From an uncultured Eubacteriales bacterium (GTDB lineage Bacteria; Bacillota; Clostridia; Christensenellales; CAG-138), in contig UQWD01000028.1 of the NCBI GenBank assembly GCA_900544555.1, positions 1-22,731 on the forward strand: a stretch of 22,731 nt of DNA, given 5' to 3'. A program made the translations under genes and the position numbers. The notes under the pieces were generated by a model. The model was given only the letters and a program-made list of their open reading frames with translations. It was not told where the DNA came from and searched no databases. Of this stretch, positions 12,887-21,300 are shown in pieces (the stretch's first letter is position 1; each line of letters starts with the position of its first letter).

Positions 12887-14566
12887 TTAATCCTCAATCT
12901 CCAGCTTATCCCCAAACAACGCCGCCGCGCGCGCCGCCAAATCGCCGCCCTTTTTATCGGCAAGCCTGATTTCAAGCCGCATGCCCGGAAAGCTTAAATG
13001 AAGCATATCCTCAAGCGCCTTTTGGTTTTCCGGTTTGGTTAACGCGCGGTGAAACAGCTCGTTTTCGTATGCGATTGAAAGCATACCGTCCCGCACGCCA
13101 CGTTCGGTGGACTTGAGCAGGAACGTATAGAGCGTCATATTCTGCTGCTTCGCCGTCTCCAGCAGGCGTGCGTATACGTCCCCCGCCTCTCCCGTATTGT
13201 GCCCGGCGGGGGCGGCATTTTCATTATTAGGCCCGCGTTCACCCGGCATGCCCTGAGCTATTCCGCCGAAATCCGCATGCGGGGACGGCTGCTCCGGTGG
13301 GGCCTGTGGGACCGGTGTGTCCTCCCATGGCGGCGTATCTTCCTCGCAGGTTCTAACCTCAGTCGCGGCGGGCGCGATAGCGGGCGCGTTTACAGCCGCA
13401 TCCGCCGCGCCGCGCGGCTCTGGACGTATCATCCGTTCCATCCGTTCCAGCCTGTCGAGCAGCGCGTCGATGGATTCATCCCTTTCCGGGCGGCATATAA
13501 GTACCAGCGCGTTTTCAAAAAGCACCCTCGGCATAGGCGCCCATCTGTAGCTGTTCTGCGCTTTAGTCAGTTCATTGAGCATACGAAGGATACGCTCAAC
13601 TCCGCTCTTTTGCGCCTGCTCTAGGTAACGGCGCATCGCGTCCTCAGTACAATCGAGTATATCGCTGCAAGGGCCGCAAGTTTTAGCGAGCAGCAGCGCG
13701 CGGGCATGCTGGATTAGGCCGCTGGTAAAAACGTTGATATCCCGCCCCCCGGCGATTACGCCGTTGAGCAGCCGCAGGGCGCGCGCCGCGTCGGATTCGA
13801 GAATTGCGTCCGCCATATCGAACATAAAATCCTGATCCATGCCGCCAAGCACGTTGTAAACATCCCTAGCCGTAACGTTGTTCCCACAAAAGGCCAGGCA
13901 TTGATCCGCGAGGCTGAGTGCGTCGCGCATGCCGCCGTCCGCGCTGCGCGCGATAGCCATAAGCCCCTCGTCCTCAATTTGAGCCCCCGCCTCCGCCAAC
14001 ACCCGTTTCATGCTGCCCACCATCTCATCCACGGTAAACCGGCGAAAATCGTACCGCTGGCACCTTGAAATGATGGTCGCCGGGATGCGCTGCGGCTCCG
14101 TTGTGGCGAGTATGAACAGGATATGCGCGGGAGGCTCCTCCAGCGTTTTAAGCAGCGCGTTGCACGCGCTGTTGGAAAGCATGTGCGCCTCGTCGATAAT
14201 ATAAACCTTCATCCTCAGGCGAAGGGGTGTGTAATGCGCCTTTTCAAGCAGCGCCCGCATATCGTCCACGCCGGTGTTGGAGGCAGCGTCAAGTTCTACG
14301 ATATCCACATTGTCGCTTTCCTTCAACAAACAGGCCGCGCATTTTCGGCACGGCTCGCCGTCCTCCGGCGCTTCACAGTTCACAGCCCTTGCCAGTATCT
14401 TCGCCGTGCTGGTCTTCCCCGTCCCCCGCGCGCCGCTGAACAGGTAGGCGTGCGCCGTCCTGCCGGATTTCACTTGGTTCTTCAAAATGGTTGTAATATG
14501 CCCCTGTCCGATAACCTCGCCGAACACCCTCGGCCTGTATCGCCTGTATAAAGCTTGATACGACAC
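12887..14566 (-). CDS. dnaX: DNA polymerase III subunit gamma/tau
   Basis: This is the clamp-loader ATPase (559 residues) that loads the sliding clamp and links the replisome. Walker A is GARGTGKTS, the zinc site cysteines are in CEAPEDGEPCRKCAAC, Walker B is IDEAHML, and sensor/arginine-finger sequences ATTEPQRIPATIISRCQRYDF follow. Domain III and an acidic Pro/Ala-rich linker (about 375-460) lead to a tau-type C-terminal domain. The start is the second GTG, at 14566: GGAAG (14574-14578) is 7 bases from it but 1 from the GTG at 14572, and it gives MSYQALYRRYRP as in homologues. Length is normal for Clostridia. The ybaB and recR genes that often follow dnaX are absent: the 3' side ends in a terminator and repeat. 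Confidence 0.96.
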   Translation of the reverse strand: MSYQALYRRYRPRVFGEVIGQGHITTILKNQVKSGRTAHAYLFSGARGTGKTSTAKILARAVNCEAPEDGEPCRKCAACLLKESDNVDIVELDAASNTGVDDMRALLEKAHYTPLRLRMKVYIIDEAHMLSNSACNALLKTLEEPPAHILFILATTEPQRIPATIISRCQRYDFRRFTVDEMVGSMKRVLAEAGAQIEDEGLMAIARSADGGMRDALSLADQCLAFCGNNVTARDVYNVLGGMDQDFMFDMADAILESDAARALRLLNGVIAGGRDINVFTSGLIQHARALLLAKTCGPCSDILDCTEDAMRRYLEQAQKSGVERILRMLNELTKAQNSYRWAPMPRVLFENALVLICRPERDESIDALLDRLERMERMIRPEPRGAADAAVNAPAIAPAATEVRTCEEDTPPWEDTPVPQAPPEQPSPHADFGGIAQGMPGERGPNNENAAPAGHNTGEAGDVYARLLETAKQQNMTLYTFLLKSTERGVRDGMLSIAYENELFHRALTKPENQKALEDMLHLSFPGMRLEIRLADKKGGDLAARAAALFGDKLEIED

Positions 14567-14604
14567 GTTCACGCTTCCGTTTCTATCATAATTTCGGGCC
14601 GCGA

Positions 14605-14680
14605 AAAAGCCTGCCTTTGCCGGACCCGTCTCTAGTTTAACATCCTATAGAACGGTTTGTCCATGCGCTAAGGCAGGCTT
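14605..14680 (-). terminator. Long-loop terminator hairpin between deacetylase and dnaX
   Basis: On the minus strand AAGCCTGCCTT (14680-14670) pairs over 11 bp with AAGGCAGGCTT (14618-14608) followed by a T5 run. The loop is about 51 bases. Within it TGGACA-18-TAAACT could be the dnaX promoter, so the second arm would also lie in the dnaX leader. Confidence 0.5.
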
Positions 14681-14716
14681 ATATTTAAGGATACCATTAT
14701 ATCGTAATTTCGTATA

Positions 14717-15616
14717 TTATTTTGCCATGCGGTAATCCTTTCCAGCGCTGAGCGCGATTCCTTTGGCCTCAAAAAGCTCGCTGACCGTCACAAGCTCAAA
14801 ACCCCTGTTTATCAGCTCTGGAATTATGGTTTCGCAGGCCTCGGCCGTGGTGGCGTACAGATCGTGCATCAGGATAACATCCCCGTCCTTAACAAAGTTC
14901 AGCACCGCGTCAATGGTCTTTTGCGCGTTCCTGTGCTTCCAGTCCTCCGTATCAATGTTCCAAAGCATGAGCGGCATGCCCGCCTCGGCCCGGACATAGT
15001 CGTTTTTCGCGCCGTACGGCGGCCGCAGGAGGCGGGGCCTGACCCCCGTGACGGCTTCGACATGATTGTTGACCGTATCGATCTGGTAGCGCATATCCGT
15101 TACCGAAAGCTTGGTTAGATACTTATGGCCCTGCGTGTGGTTGCCGATTTCGCAGCCAAGCGCAACCTGTCGCTTTAACAGCTCCGGCAAAGCTTCCGCC
15201 ATATTTCCCAGCACAAAGAATGTGGCCTTCACTTGATACCTCTCAAGCAGATCCAATATTTTCGCCGTAGCCGCCGCGCTCGGCCCGTCGTCAAACGTCA
15301 GCGCTACCTTGCCCCCGGTGGTTGCAGGGCCGCCCGTACCGTTGGGTTGCGGGGTAACGGCAGCGGTAGGCGCAGGAGCCTTTGTCGGCTCATCCGTGCC
15401 ATTGGGCAGCGGTGCGGGGGTTATGGGCGGCGTGAGCTCGACAACGCCGTCGTCGGGAGTCTCTCCCGGCGTGGAAGTGCCGGAAAGGTCCGACGGCTTA
15501 AGCGTGCCGTCATGCGGGGGCGTGGGTACGGACGAGCTTGGCGTGCAGCTTTGAGCGGCCAATATAAAGCTTAACAGTAATAGGATGCTTATAACGCGTG
15601 TAAAGATATTTTTCAT
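14717..15616 (-). CDS. Lipoprotein polysaccharide deacetylase (NodB family)
   Basis: This surface enzyme (299 residues) probably deacetylates peptidoglycan or another N-acetylated glycan. An N-terminal signal ends at AAQSC (Cys24), a plausible lipobox, so it is likely a lipoprotein. A low-complexity Pro/Thr/Gly linker (25-about 95) contains TPAPLPNGT- and TPQPNGT-like repeats. The NodB domain has TFDDGP (catalytic Asp and metal Asp), NHTQGH (metal histidines), RPPYGAKN, LWNIDTEDWK and LMHDLY. All catalytic motifs are present. The start at 15616 is chosen since GGGGAG is 6 bases away, against 3 for the preceding ATG. The gene is monocistronic with its own promoter. Confidence 0.93.
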   Translation of the reverse strand: MKNIFTRVISILLLLSFILAAQSCTPSSSVPTPPHDGTLKPSDLSGTSTPGETPDDGVVELTPPITPAPLPNGTDEPTKAPAPTAAVTPQPNGTGGPATTGGKVALTFDDGPSAAATAKILDLLERYQVKATFFVLGNMAEALPELLKRQVALGCEIGNHTQGHKYLTKLSVTDMRYQIDTVNNHVEAVTGVRPRLLRPPYGAKNDYVRAEAGMPLMLWNIDTEDWKHRNAQKTIDAVLNFVKDGDVILMHDLYATTAEACETIIPELINRGFELVTVSELFEAKGIALSAGKDYRMAK

Positions 15617-15666
15617 CATCTTCTCCCCTCGGCAGAGAATGTCACAATCCGCCAAAAACTACAATA

Positions 15667-15695
15667 AACATAGCAATTACAAAATGTAAAGTCAA
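15667..15695 (-). promoter_or_regulatory. Promoter of the deacetylase gene
   Basis: On the minus strand TTGACT (15695-15690), a 17-bp spacer and TATGTT (15672-15667) lie about 50 bases before the start codon. Confidence 0.58.
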
Positions 15696-16014
15696 GCGAA
15701 TCACAGTTTGTTTAAAAATAGAATTGATACAGTCTGTTTTCAGTTATTATAAACGTATATATGCTTGATTACTGAGTGCCGCCGTCCTATAATCGGGATT
15801 ACAACACCGTCAGTTCTACGCCGTACCAGCGGTTACTGCAGCTAAAAAAAGTTCCTGCCTTCCCCTTTGGAAGCATACGGGAAACGGAATAACCGCAGGC
15901 CGCAGCGCTTTAGGCTTACGCGAAATCGCGCGAAAAGTCCAGGTTATTCCGCTTAGCCTTTTCACCCGCTATCCTCTGGAATCAACCGACATGCCGGCGA
16001 TCTGCCCTGCCGCT
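15696..16014. other. Intergenic region with a 10-bp stem
   Basis: No gene was found. CGGAATAACC (15885-15894) pairs perfectly with GGTTATTCCG (15942-15951); the 47-base loop holds a GCG-aaat-CGC hairpin. Further along on the minus strand CTTCC/GGAAG (near 15858-15873) precedes a T7 run (15843-15849), which may end rsmA transcription. The left half is AT-rich. Confidence 0.4.
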
Positions 16015-16848
16015 TTATCCAGGCTCAAGCCCCGACAGCGCCTCGGCCAGAGCGATAAGCCGCCTAGGTTCCACGGATTCCGCGCGCGCCTCCGGCTTTA
16101 CGCCCGACTCCTTTAACGCGCTAAGCGCCTCAGAGCGGGGAATGCCCGCAGCCAAAAGGTTGTTGATAATGGTCTTGCGCCGCATGCGAAAGCACGCGCC
16201 GACTGTCTTTAACGCGGCTTTTGGATCAATACCGGGGACGTCCTCTGCGCGCACAAGGCGAACAACGGTTGAATCTACGCCGGGCTGGGGATAAAAGCAT
16301 TCCGGCGGCAACTCCATCACGCAAGAAGCATCATACCATGACCGCGCCACGACGCTAAGCGGGCCGTAAACCTTATCCCCCGGCCCGGCGAAAAAACGCC
16401 GCGCCGCCTCCTTCTGCACCATAATGGTAATGGAACGGATGCGCCCCGCCTGCTCGAAAAGCTTGAGGCAGATGGGCGTGGTCGCATAATACGGCAGGTT
16501 GCCCGCCGCGATAAAATCCCCACCGTCCGGCGGGGCCATCTCCTTCCACGAAGCCTTTAAAAAATCCGCGTGCAGGATTCTCACATTGGCGTACTCCGAC
16601 AGCCTCTCGCTCAGCGGCGCTATCATCGCGTTATCGATTTCAACCGCCACAACGCGCTCCGCCCGCCTGGCCAGCCCTTCGGTCAGCGCGCCCAGTCCCG
16701 GGCCAATCTCTAACACAAACTCGCCGCCCGCTTTAGCGGCGGCGAGTATCTTTTCTATCGCGTTGGCGTCGCAGAGAAAATTCTGCCCCAGCGCCCTGTT
16801 CGGCGTTATCCCGTATTGTTCGAGAAAGCCCTTATCTAAAGTCGTCAA
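16015..16848 (-). CDS. rsmA: 16S rRNA dimethyladenosine transferase
   Basis: This SAM-dependent enzyme (277 residues, KsgA) dimethylates two adjacent adenines in helix 45 of 16S rRNA late in small-subunit assembly. The N-terminus ITPNRALGQNFL is diagnostic. The SAM site is VLEIGPGLGALTEGL, an acidic VEID and HADFLK follow, and the catalytic motif is NLPYY. The C-terminal domain has CFYPQPGVDSTVVRL and FRMRRKTIINNL. The start is TTG at 16848, overlapping the end of the 3D/G5 gene by 17 bases with no clear ribosome site, which suggests translational coupling. The pairing with a YabE-like gene echoes the Bacillus yabE-rnmV-ksgA order, but rnmV is missing here. Confidence 0.95.
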   Translation of the reverse strand: MTTLDKGFLEQYGITPNRALGQNFLCDANAIEKILAAAKAGGEFVLEIGPGLGALTEGLARRAERVVAVEIDNAMIAPLSERLSEYANVRILHADFLKASWKEMAPPDGGDFIAAGNLPYYATTPICLKLFEQAGRIRSITIMVQKEAARRFFAGPGDKVYGPLSVVARSWYDASCVMELPPECFYPQPGVDSTVVRLVRAEDVPGIDPKAALKTVGACFRMRRKTIINNLLAAGIPRSEALSALKESGVKPEARAESVEPRRLIALAEALSGLEPG

Positions 16849-18094
16849 CGTGTTGGCCCGCCCATCCCTTTGGCTTGGATTTTAGGATATAGATTTTATA
16901 CTTGCGCTTGCGCCCCCAGCGGCGGCATTCGGATGAGGAATTCATATAAAGGTCGATCTGGTTCTTATATCCATCCTCATAATTTCGGAAAGCCCCCGTA
17001 TCGAGCGCCTGACCAAACCCGTAATTGGGTACGTATATCCACGAATAGTAGGGTATGCACCTCGGGTTGACCGCAATCGTGCCGAGCCGCGGGCGCGTGC
17101 CTTTCGCCGTCCTGTCCCCGGTGTAGTAGGCGGTTGCCTCAACGTACATCACCTCTTTAACGCGGGGATCGTCCGCACTTTTAACAGGCTCGATATACTC
17201 GCGCCATTCCCCTGCGCGATTGGTCTGATACCGTATTTTCGTGCCGATGCGGATAATCTCATCCACGGTCGGCCTTGTTATGACCTGATCCACGATTTCA
17301 CGCGATACCTCGCGCCCATCCTTAACGACAACCCTCTGCGTTACCTGGCGTTCCCCGTTCCGGCCTTCCTGCACCATCTCGGACTGCCCGCGGTACATGC
17401 TGGAATCCTTCTCCGTCTTTTCATCATAGAACAACGTTTTGTAGATTGTGTCGTACTGGATTTCCACAGAGGTATGCCGTATCTGCATGCCCGCCTCGAG
17501 ATCCTCAAAAAGCATGTGCGTCGTTTCATCGTTGACTGTATAATCGATATTCGCCATCTCAAGCGCGGAGCCGACCGTACCGGAAGTAACGTTTAAAAGC
17601 GTTACCGTATCGCCTGAGGCCACCGCCACGGGAAAGGCTCTCGTAACCGTAACCACCGCGCCCGCCTCAAGCTCGCTTGAGAGGGGCGGTGAAACCTCGT
17701 CCTCTTCCTTTAATTCCAAACCCGCCTCATCCAGAAATTCTTTAACCGTCGACGGGGCAACGTTATAAACCTGCCGGACGCCGTCCGCATCCAGCGTCAC
17801 ATCCAGCCGCCCGCCGTCCGAGCTTGCCGCGATAATCAGAAATATGGCCGAACCTACAACGGCCAAAAGCAGCAGCGCGTCCGCCGCTAAAATCAGCGGC
17901 CGAACAAAGCGTTTTTTCGGCGCGGGAACGGCCTCCAGCCCAGCGGCCTGAAGCCGCTTATGCCTAAGCTTAATCCTTCTGTTTTTTACGAGCGTTTCCA
18001 CGCGCGCCTCCGCGCGTTTGACCGCCGCGCCGATAGCCCCCGCAATCCTGCTGAAGAATTGGCCCGTCGGCTTGCGCTTTGGTTTAAGTTCCAT
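16832..18094 (-). CDS. YabE-like G5/3D domain cell-wall protein
   Basis: This membrane-anchored wall protein has 420 residues. A basic cytoplasmic N-terminus (1 to about 62) precedes a membrane span (about 66-90), then two ubiquitin-like DUF348 repeats (about 97-215: VYNVAPSTVKEFLDEAG and VTLLNVTSGTVGSALEMAN), a G5 domain (about 215-290, ending VITRPTVDEIIRIGT) and a C-terminal 3D domain (about 318-400) with its three Asp in YYTGDRTAKG, QALDTGAF and NQIDLYM. The 3D domain resembles lytic transglycosylases of the MltA/Rpf-Sps type. The probable role is peptidoglycan turnover, perhaps germination or resuscitation. GGAGG (18101-18105) is 6 bases from the ATG, and a perfect promoter lies at 18143-18171. 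It overlaps rsmA downstream. Confidence 0.92.
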   Translation of the reverse strand: MELKPKRKPTGQFFSRIAGAIGAAVKRAEARVETLVKNRRIKLRHKRLQAAGLEAVPAPKKRFVRPLILAADALLLLAVVGSAIFLIIAASSDGGRLDVTLDADGVRQVYNVAPSTVKEFLDEAGLELKEEDEVSPPLSSELEAGAVVTVTRAFPVAVASGDTVTLLNVTSGTVGSALEMANIDYTVNDETTHMLFEDLEAGMQIRHTSVEIQYDTIYKTLFYDEKTEKDSSMYRGQSEMVQEGRNGERQVTQRVVVKDGREVSREIVDQVITRPTVDEIIRIGTKIRYQTNRAGEWREYIEPVKSADDPRVKEVMYVEATAYYTGDRTAKGTRPRLGTIAVNPRCIPYYSWIYVPNYGFGQALDTGAFRNYEDGYKNQIDLYMNSSSECRRWGRKRKYKIYILKSKPKGWAGQHVDDFR

Positions 18095-18142
18095 AAAAAA
18101 CCTCCGTTTTTCTAATTACGGCTGGCATGTCCATGATTTTAT

Positions 18143-18171
18143 ATTATATCAACCGTTATCCAAAGTGTCAA
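18143..18171 (-). promoter_or_regulatory. Promoter of the 3D/G5-rsmA operon
   Basis: On the minus strand TTGACA (18171-18166), 17-bp spacer, TATAAT (18148-18143): a full consensus sigma-A promoter, about 50 bases before the start codon. Confidence 0.82.
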
Positions 18172-18203
18172 ATGAACGGGGTATGAACAGCCGGCCGCAA
18201 TGG

Positions 18204-18232
18204 TTTACAAGCAAGCATTCCCATAATATAAT
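18204..18232 (+). promoter_or_regulatory. Promoter of the penicillin-binding protein gene
   Basis: TTTACA (18204-18209), 17-bp spacer, TATAAT (18227-18232), divergent from and 33 bp away from the -35 of the operon on the other strand. The leader to the start codon is about 90 bases. Confidence 0.75.
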
Positions 18233-18326
18233 GGAATGTATACTTTATTACCAACTTATGCGCATTCAGGCGGCGCGGTTACGCGCCTAAGCGCTGAGGC
18301 GTTCAGTATGGAAGGGTCGCAAAGTT

Positions 18327-20456
18327 ATGAAGATTCGCCGATTAATAAAGCTTATTCTGTTTTTTTCAGCCTGTATATTACTTGTACTCCCGCTTAACTC
18401 ATGCCAAAAGCTCACGGGCGGCGGCGCTTGCGAGAAGTTCATTGAATACCTTCGTGCCGGCGCGTATGAGGAAGCGTACGCGCTTTTAAGCAGCTCAAGC
18501 CGTAACGACGAGGAGAAGGAGCGGGCCAACCGCATACAGAAACAGGAGTTTGTGGACAAGCATACCGCTATATTCGACGCGCTGGAAATCGACTCTTTCA
18601 ATATTTCCAACATCCGTAAAAACGAGGGCGAAATCATTACCACAATGGATTACACTCTTACGTTTCAATCCGGCATTATCGGGCAGATGAAGTACGATTA
18701 CTCTATGGTCGCGCGCAGGGAGGATGGGAGCTGGCGCATAGAATGGTCCCCCGCGCTCATTTTCCCCATGTTGGAATGGGGGGACACGGTGCGCTTCGGC
18801 TCAATCGCCGCTAAACGCGGAGAGATTCTCGCGGACGGCTGCGCGCTGGCGCAGACGGTTGACGCGTTGAGCGTATACGCCTCCGTATCCGAGCTTGACG
18901 AGGCGGATGTAAGCCGTTTGGCAGGGCTGTTGGGTATGGAAACCGACGAGGTACAAAAGAAGCTGAATAAGGCCTATGACGATATCGCCATTATCCACGA
19001 GCTTTATCCAGACGAGATGCCAAACTCGCTGAGGGAACAGCTTTTAGGGATTAAAGGCGTGGGTATCGACGAGGGAAACTACGCCAAGCTTAGGGATTAT
19101 CCCTATAAGGATACGCTCGCGCATTTCGTCGGGTACGTCGGGAACGCCACTAAGGAGGAGGCCGAAGCGCTCAACGCGGAGCTTGAGGATGGAAACGCCC
19201 TCTATACCACGGACTCCATAATAGGCAAGCTCGGGCTGGAAAAGCTCTATGAAAAGGAACTTCGCGGTGTGGACGGCTATCGCATCTTCGTTCGCACGGA
19301 AGAAGGGACCAACCGGCATACGCTGTTTATGCAGCCCGCTCAGGATGGGCTGGACGTGCAGCTCACCATCAATATGGATCTTCAGCTTCGCCTGAACGAG
19401 CTGATGGATCTGGTCCTATACGGGGACGATACGGCGGGGGCCGTGGTCGTGATGAACCCGGTCACGGGCGACATAGAGGCCATGACGTCTTACCCCTCGT
19501 ATGACTTGAACCTGTTCGCGCGGGGGATGAGCAACGAAGCTTATCAGGCCTTGAAAGACGCAGGGAATACGCCGCTTTACAACCGTGTGACGCAGGGCCG
19601 TTATCCGCCCGGCTCGGTATTCAAAGCGTTTACCGCGGCGATGGCGCTTGAATACGGCGTGCTCGATCCCGACGAAGTGTTTACAGGCACGATTAAGGAT
19701 GATCTATGGTTCCCAACGGGATACGGCTCCTGGATATGGCCAGGCATACGCCGCAACCGCATGCGCAACAGGGCCGAACCCCTGAACATGCATAACGCCA
19801 TCGTTAACTCCGATAACATCTATTTTGCGGACGCAGCCCTGAAAATCGGAAAGGAGCGATTCATCGATTATTGCGCGAAGCTTGGTTTAGGCGAGGCCGT
19901 CGGCTTTGAGCTGGGCGCCGCGAAATCGCAGCTGATGAACGAGGGCACGGACTGGCATTATAAATTCCTAGCGGACAGCGGCTATGGGCAGGGCGAGATG
20001 CTCATTACGCCCCTTCAGCTTGCGGCCACGTTCTCCGCCTTCGCAAACGGCGGGGACGCGCCTGAGCCGCATCTGGTTCACAGCCTCTTTAAGACGGACG
20101 GGCGCGATTACAGCGCCGTTTGGACAAGGGAAATAAGCGTCTGGAAAGAGGGCGTGATTGAAGAATCCTCCATCCGCACCCTCACGCCCATGCTGGAGCA
20201 TGTAACAAGCCCCGATTACAACGGCACGGGCCGGCCCTTGAAGGTAAACAGCTGCACCGTGGCCGCGAAAACCGGCACGGCGGAAATCGGCAGCGATAAA
20301 AGCCGCGAAATATCCTGGTTTGTGGGGTACAGGACGGGAGTTGAGCCGGAACAGGAGCGGCTCGTGATGGTTATGCTGGAAGTCCCCGCCAAGGATGAAT
20401 ACGGCGAGCTTAAATTTGAAATCGCGCGCCACCTCCTCAAGCTAAGCGCGCCGTAA
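18327..20456 (+). CDS. MecA-like class B penicillin-binding lipoprotein
   Basis: This class B PBP (709 residues) catalyses transpeptide cross-linking of peptidoglycan. The N-terminus is a lipoprotein signal ending in LNSC (Cys26). An NTF2-like MecA_N domain follows (about 32-145: ACEKFIEYLRAGAYEEAYALL...DGSWRIEW), then the PBP dimerisation region (AAKRGEILADG) and the transpeptidase domain. The active-site triad is complete: SVFK with Ser430, SDN at 495-497, and KTGT with Lys648. This architecture is that of PBP2a, PBP5 of enterococci and PBP3 of Bacillus, some of which have low beta-lactam affinity. GAAGGG is 10 bases upstream. It is monocistronic with a strong promoter; no blaR/mecR-type regulator is adjacent, so resistance is only a possibility. 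Confidence 0.93.
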   Translation: MKIRRLIKLILFFSACILLVLPLNSCQKLTGGGACEKFIEYLRAGAYEEAYALLSSSSRNDEEKERANRIQKQEFVDKHTAIFDALEIDSFNISNIRKNEGEIITTMDYTLTFQSGIIGQMKYDYSMVARREDGSWRIEWSPALIFPMLEWGDTVRFGSIAAKRGEILADGCALAQTVDALSVYASVSELDEADVSRLAGLLGMETDEVQKKLNKAYDDIAIIHELYPDEMPNSLREQLLGIKGVGIDEGNYAKLRDYPYKDTLAHFVGYVGNATKEEAEALNAELEDGNALYTTDSIIGKLGLEKLYEKELRGVDGYRIFVRTEEGTNRHTLFMQPAQDGLDVQLTINMDLQLRLNELMDLVLYGDDTAGAVVVMNPVTGDIEAMTSYPSYDLNLFARGMSNEAYQALKDAGNTPLYNRVTQGRYPPGSVFKAFTAAMALEYGVLDPDEVFTGTIKDDLWFPTGYGSWIWPGIRRNRMRNRAEPLNMHNAIVNSDNIYFADAALKIGKERFIDYCAKLGLGEAVGFELGAAKSQLMNEGTDWHYKFLADSGYGQGEMLITPLQLAATFSAFANGGDAPEPHLVHSLFKTDGRDYSAVWTREISVWKEGVIEESSIRTLTPMLEHVTSPDYNGTGRPLKVNSCTVAAKTGTAEIGSDKSREISWFVGYRTGVEPEQERLVMVMLEVPAKDEYGELKFEIARHLLKLSAP

Positions 20457-20510
20457 CCGCGCCCGGGATAATCGCCCCTATGCCGTAACCAGCGTCGAGC
20501 ATAGACGAAC

Positions 20511-20532
20511 GCCCTTGCTCAGCGGCAAGGGC
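20511..20532 (+). terminator. GC hairpin after the PBP gene
   Basis: GCCCTTGC (20511-20518) and GCAAGGGC (20525-20532) form an 8-bp stem with a 6-base loop. No T-run follows, so termination would be weak or factor-dependent. Confidence 0.4.
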
Positions 20533-20546
20533 CCCCGCGCGGCGGC

Positions 20547-20576
20547 TTGACACGGGGATTCCGCCGACGTTACAAT
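20547..20576 (+). promoter_or_regulatory. Promoter of the CoA-transferase operon
   Basis: TTGACA (20547-20552), 18-bp spacer, TACAAT (20571-20576), about 50 bases before the first gene. Confidence 0.68.
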
Positions 20577-20634
20577 AAACTTATACCCTTACATATTGTT
20601 TTAACTGTAAATTTATTATATGGAGGCAATGTAT

Positions 20635-21285
20635 ATGAATAAGCTTATGACGGCCGAGCAGGCGGTTCGCCGCGTGAAGGATCATGACGTTCTTCTGGTG
20701 GGCGGGTTTCTCGCGGGGGGGAGTCCAGAACGCCTGCTTGAGGCCCTGCTCGAAAGCAGCGAAGCGAGCGGGCTTACCATCGTAAACAACGATACCGGCT
20801 GGCAGTACCAGAACACCTATAAGCTCATGGAGCGGGGGCGCGTGGCCAAGGTGCACTCCACCTGGATAGGCGGAAACCCGCTGACCGGCCGGATGCTCAT
20901 GGACAACCCCGAAAGCGTTGTATTAACGCCGCAGGGAACGCTTGCGGAGCAAATCCGCGCCGCTGGGTGCGGGATCCCCGCGTTTTTCACCCCGACGGGC
21001 GTTGGGACCGTCGTTGCGGAGGGGAAGGAAACCGTTGAAATGGACGGGCGCAAGTATCTTATGGAAAAGGCCCTGCATGGAGATGTAGCGCTGATACACG
21101 CAACTAAGGCGGACGCGTTTGGCAACTGCTATATGCGCGGCTCCACCAAGAATTTCAACGCCATCATGCCTATGGCGGCAAGGTACACCATTGTTGAGGC
21201 GGAGGAGATCGTGCCGGTCGGCGCAATCGATCCCGACCTTATCACGGTATCCGGTATCTTTGTCCACGCCATCGTACAGTTATAA
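20635..21285 (+). CDS. CoA transferase subunit A (3-oxoacid/acetate type)
   Basis: This is the alpha subunit (216 residues) of a family I CoA transferase, which moves CoA between acyl-CoA and a free acid such as acetate, butyrate or acetoacetate. The N-terminal VKDHDVLLVGGFLAGGSPERLLEAL is the CoA-binding glycine-rich part, here with a Phe-Leu-Ala-Gly-Gly variation. GNCYMRGSTKNFN and YTIVEAEEIV...GAIDPDLITVSGIFVHAIVQ are the usual later blocks. The start at 20635 is chosen because GGAGG (20622-20626) is 8 bases away; two upstream in-frame ATGs overlap or crowd that site. The stop is 15 bases before subunit B. The exact substrates cannot be told; butyrate- or acetoacetate-linked fermentation is typical in Clostridia. 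Confidence 0.9.
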   Translation: MNKLMTAEQAVRRVKDHDVLLVGGFLAGGSPERLLEALLESSEASGLTIVNNDTGWQYQNTYKLMERGRVAKVHSTWIGGNPLTGRMLMDNPESVVLTPQGTLAEQIRAAGCGIPAFFTPTGVGTVVAEGKETVEMDGRKYLMEKALHGDVALIHATKADAFGNCYMRGSTKNFNAIMPMAARYTIVEAEEIVPVGAIDPDLITVSGIFVHAIVQL

Positions 21286-21300
21286 AGGAGGAAATCAGCA

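Noticed and set aside
12887..14566. Programmed frameshift producing a short gamma form of DnaX
   Set aside because: I saw no A-rich slippery heptamer with a following hairpin in the expected region.
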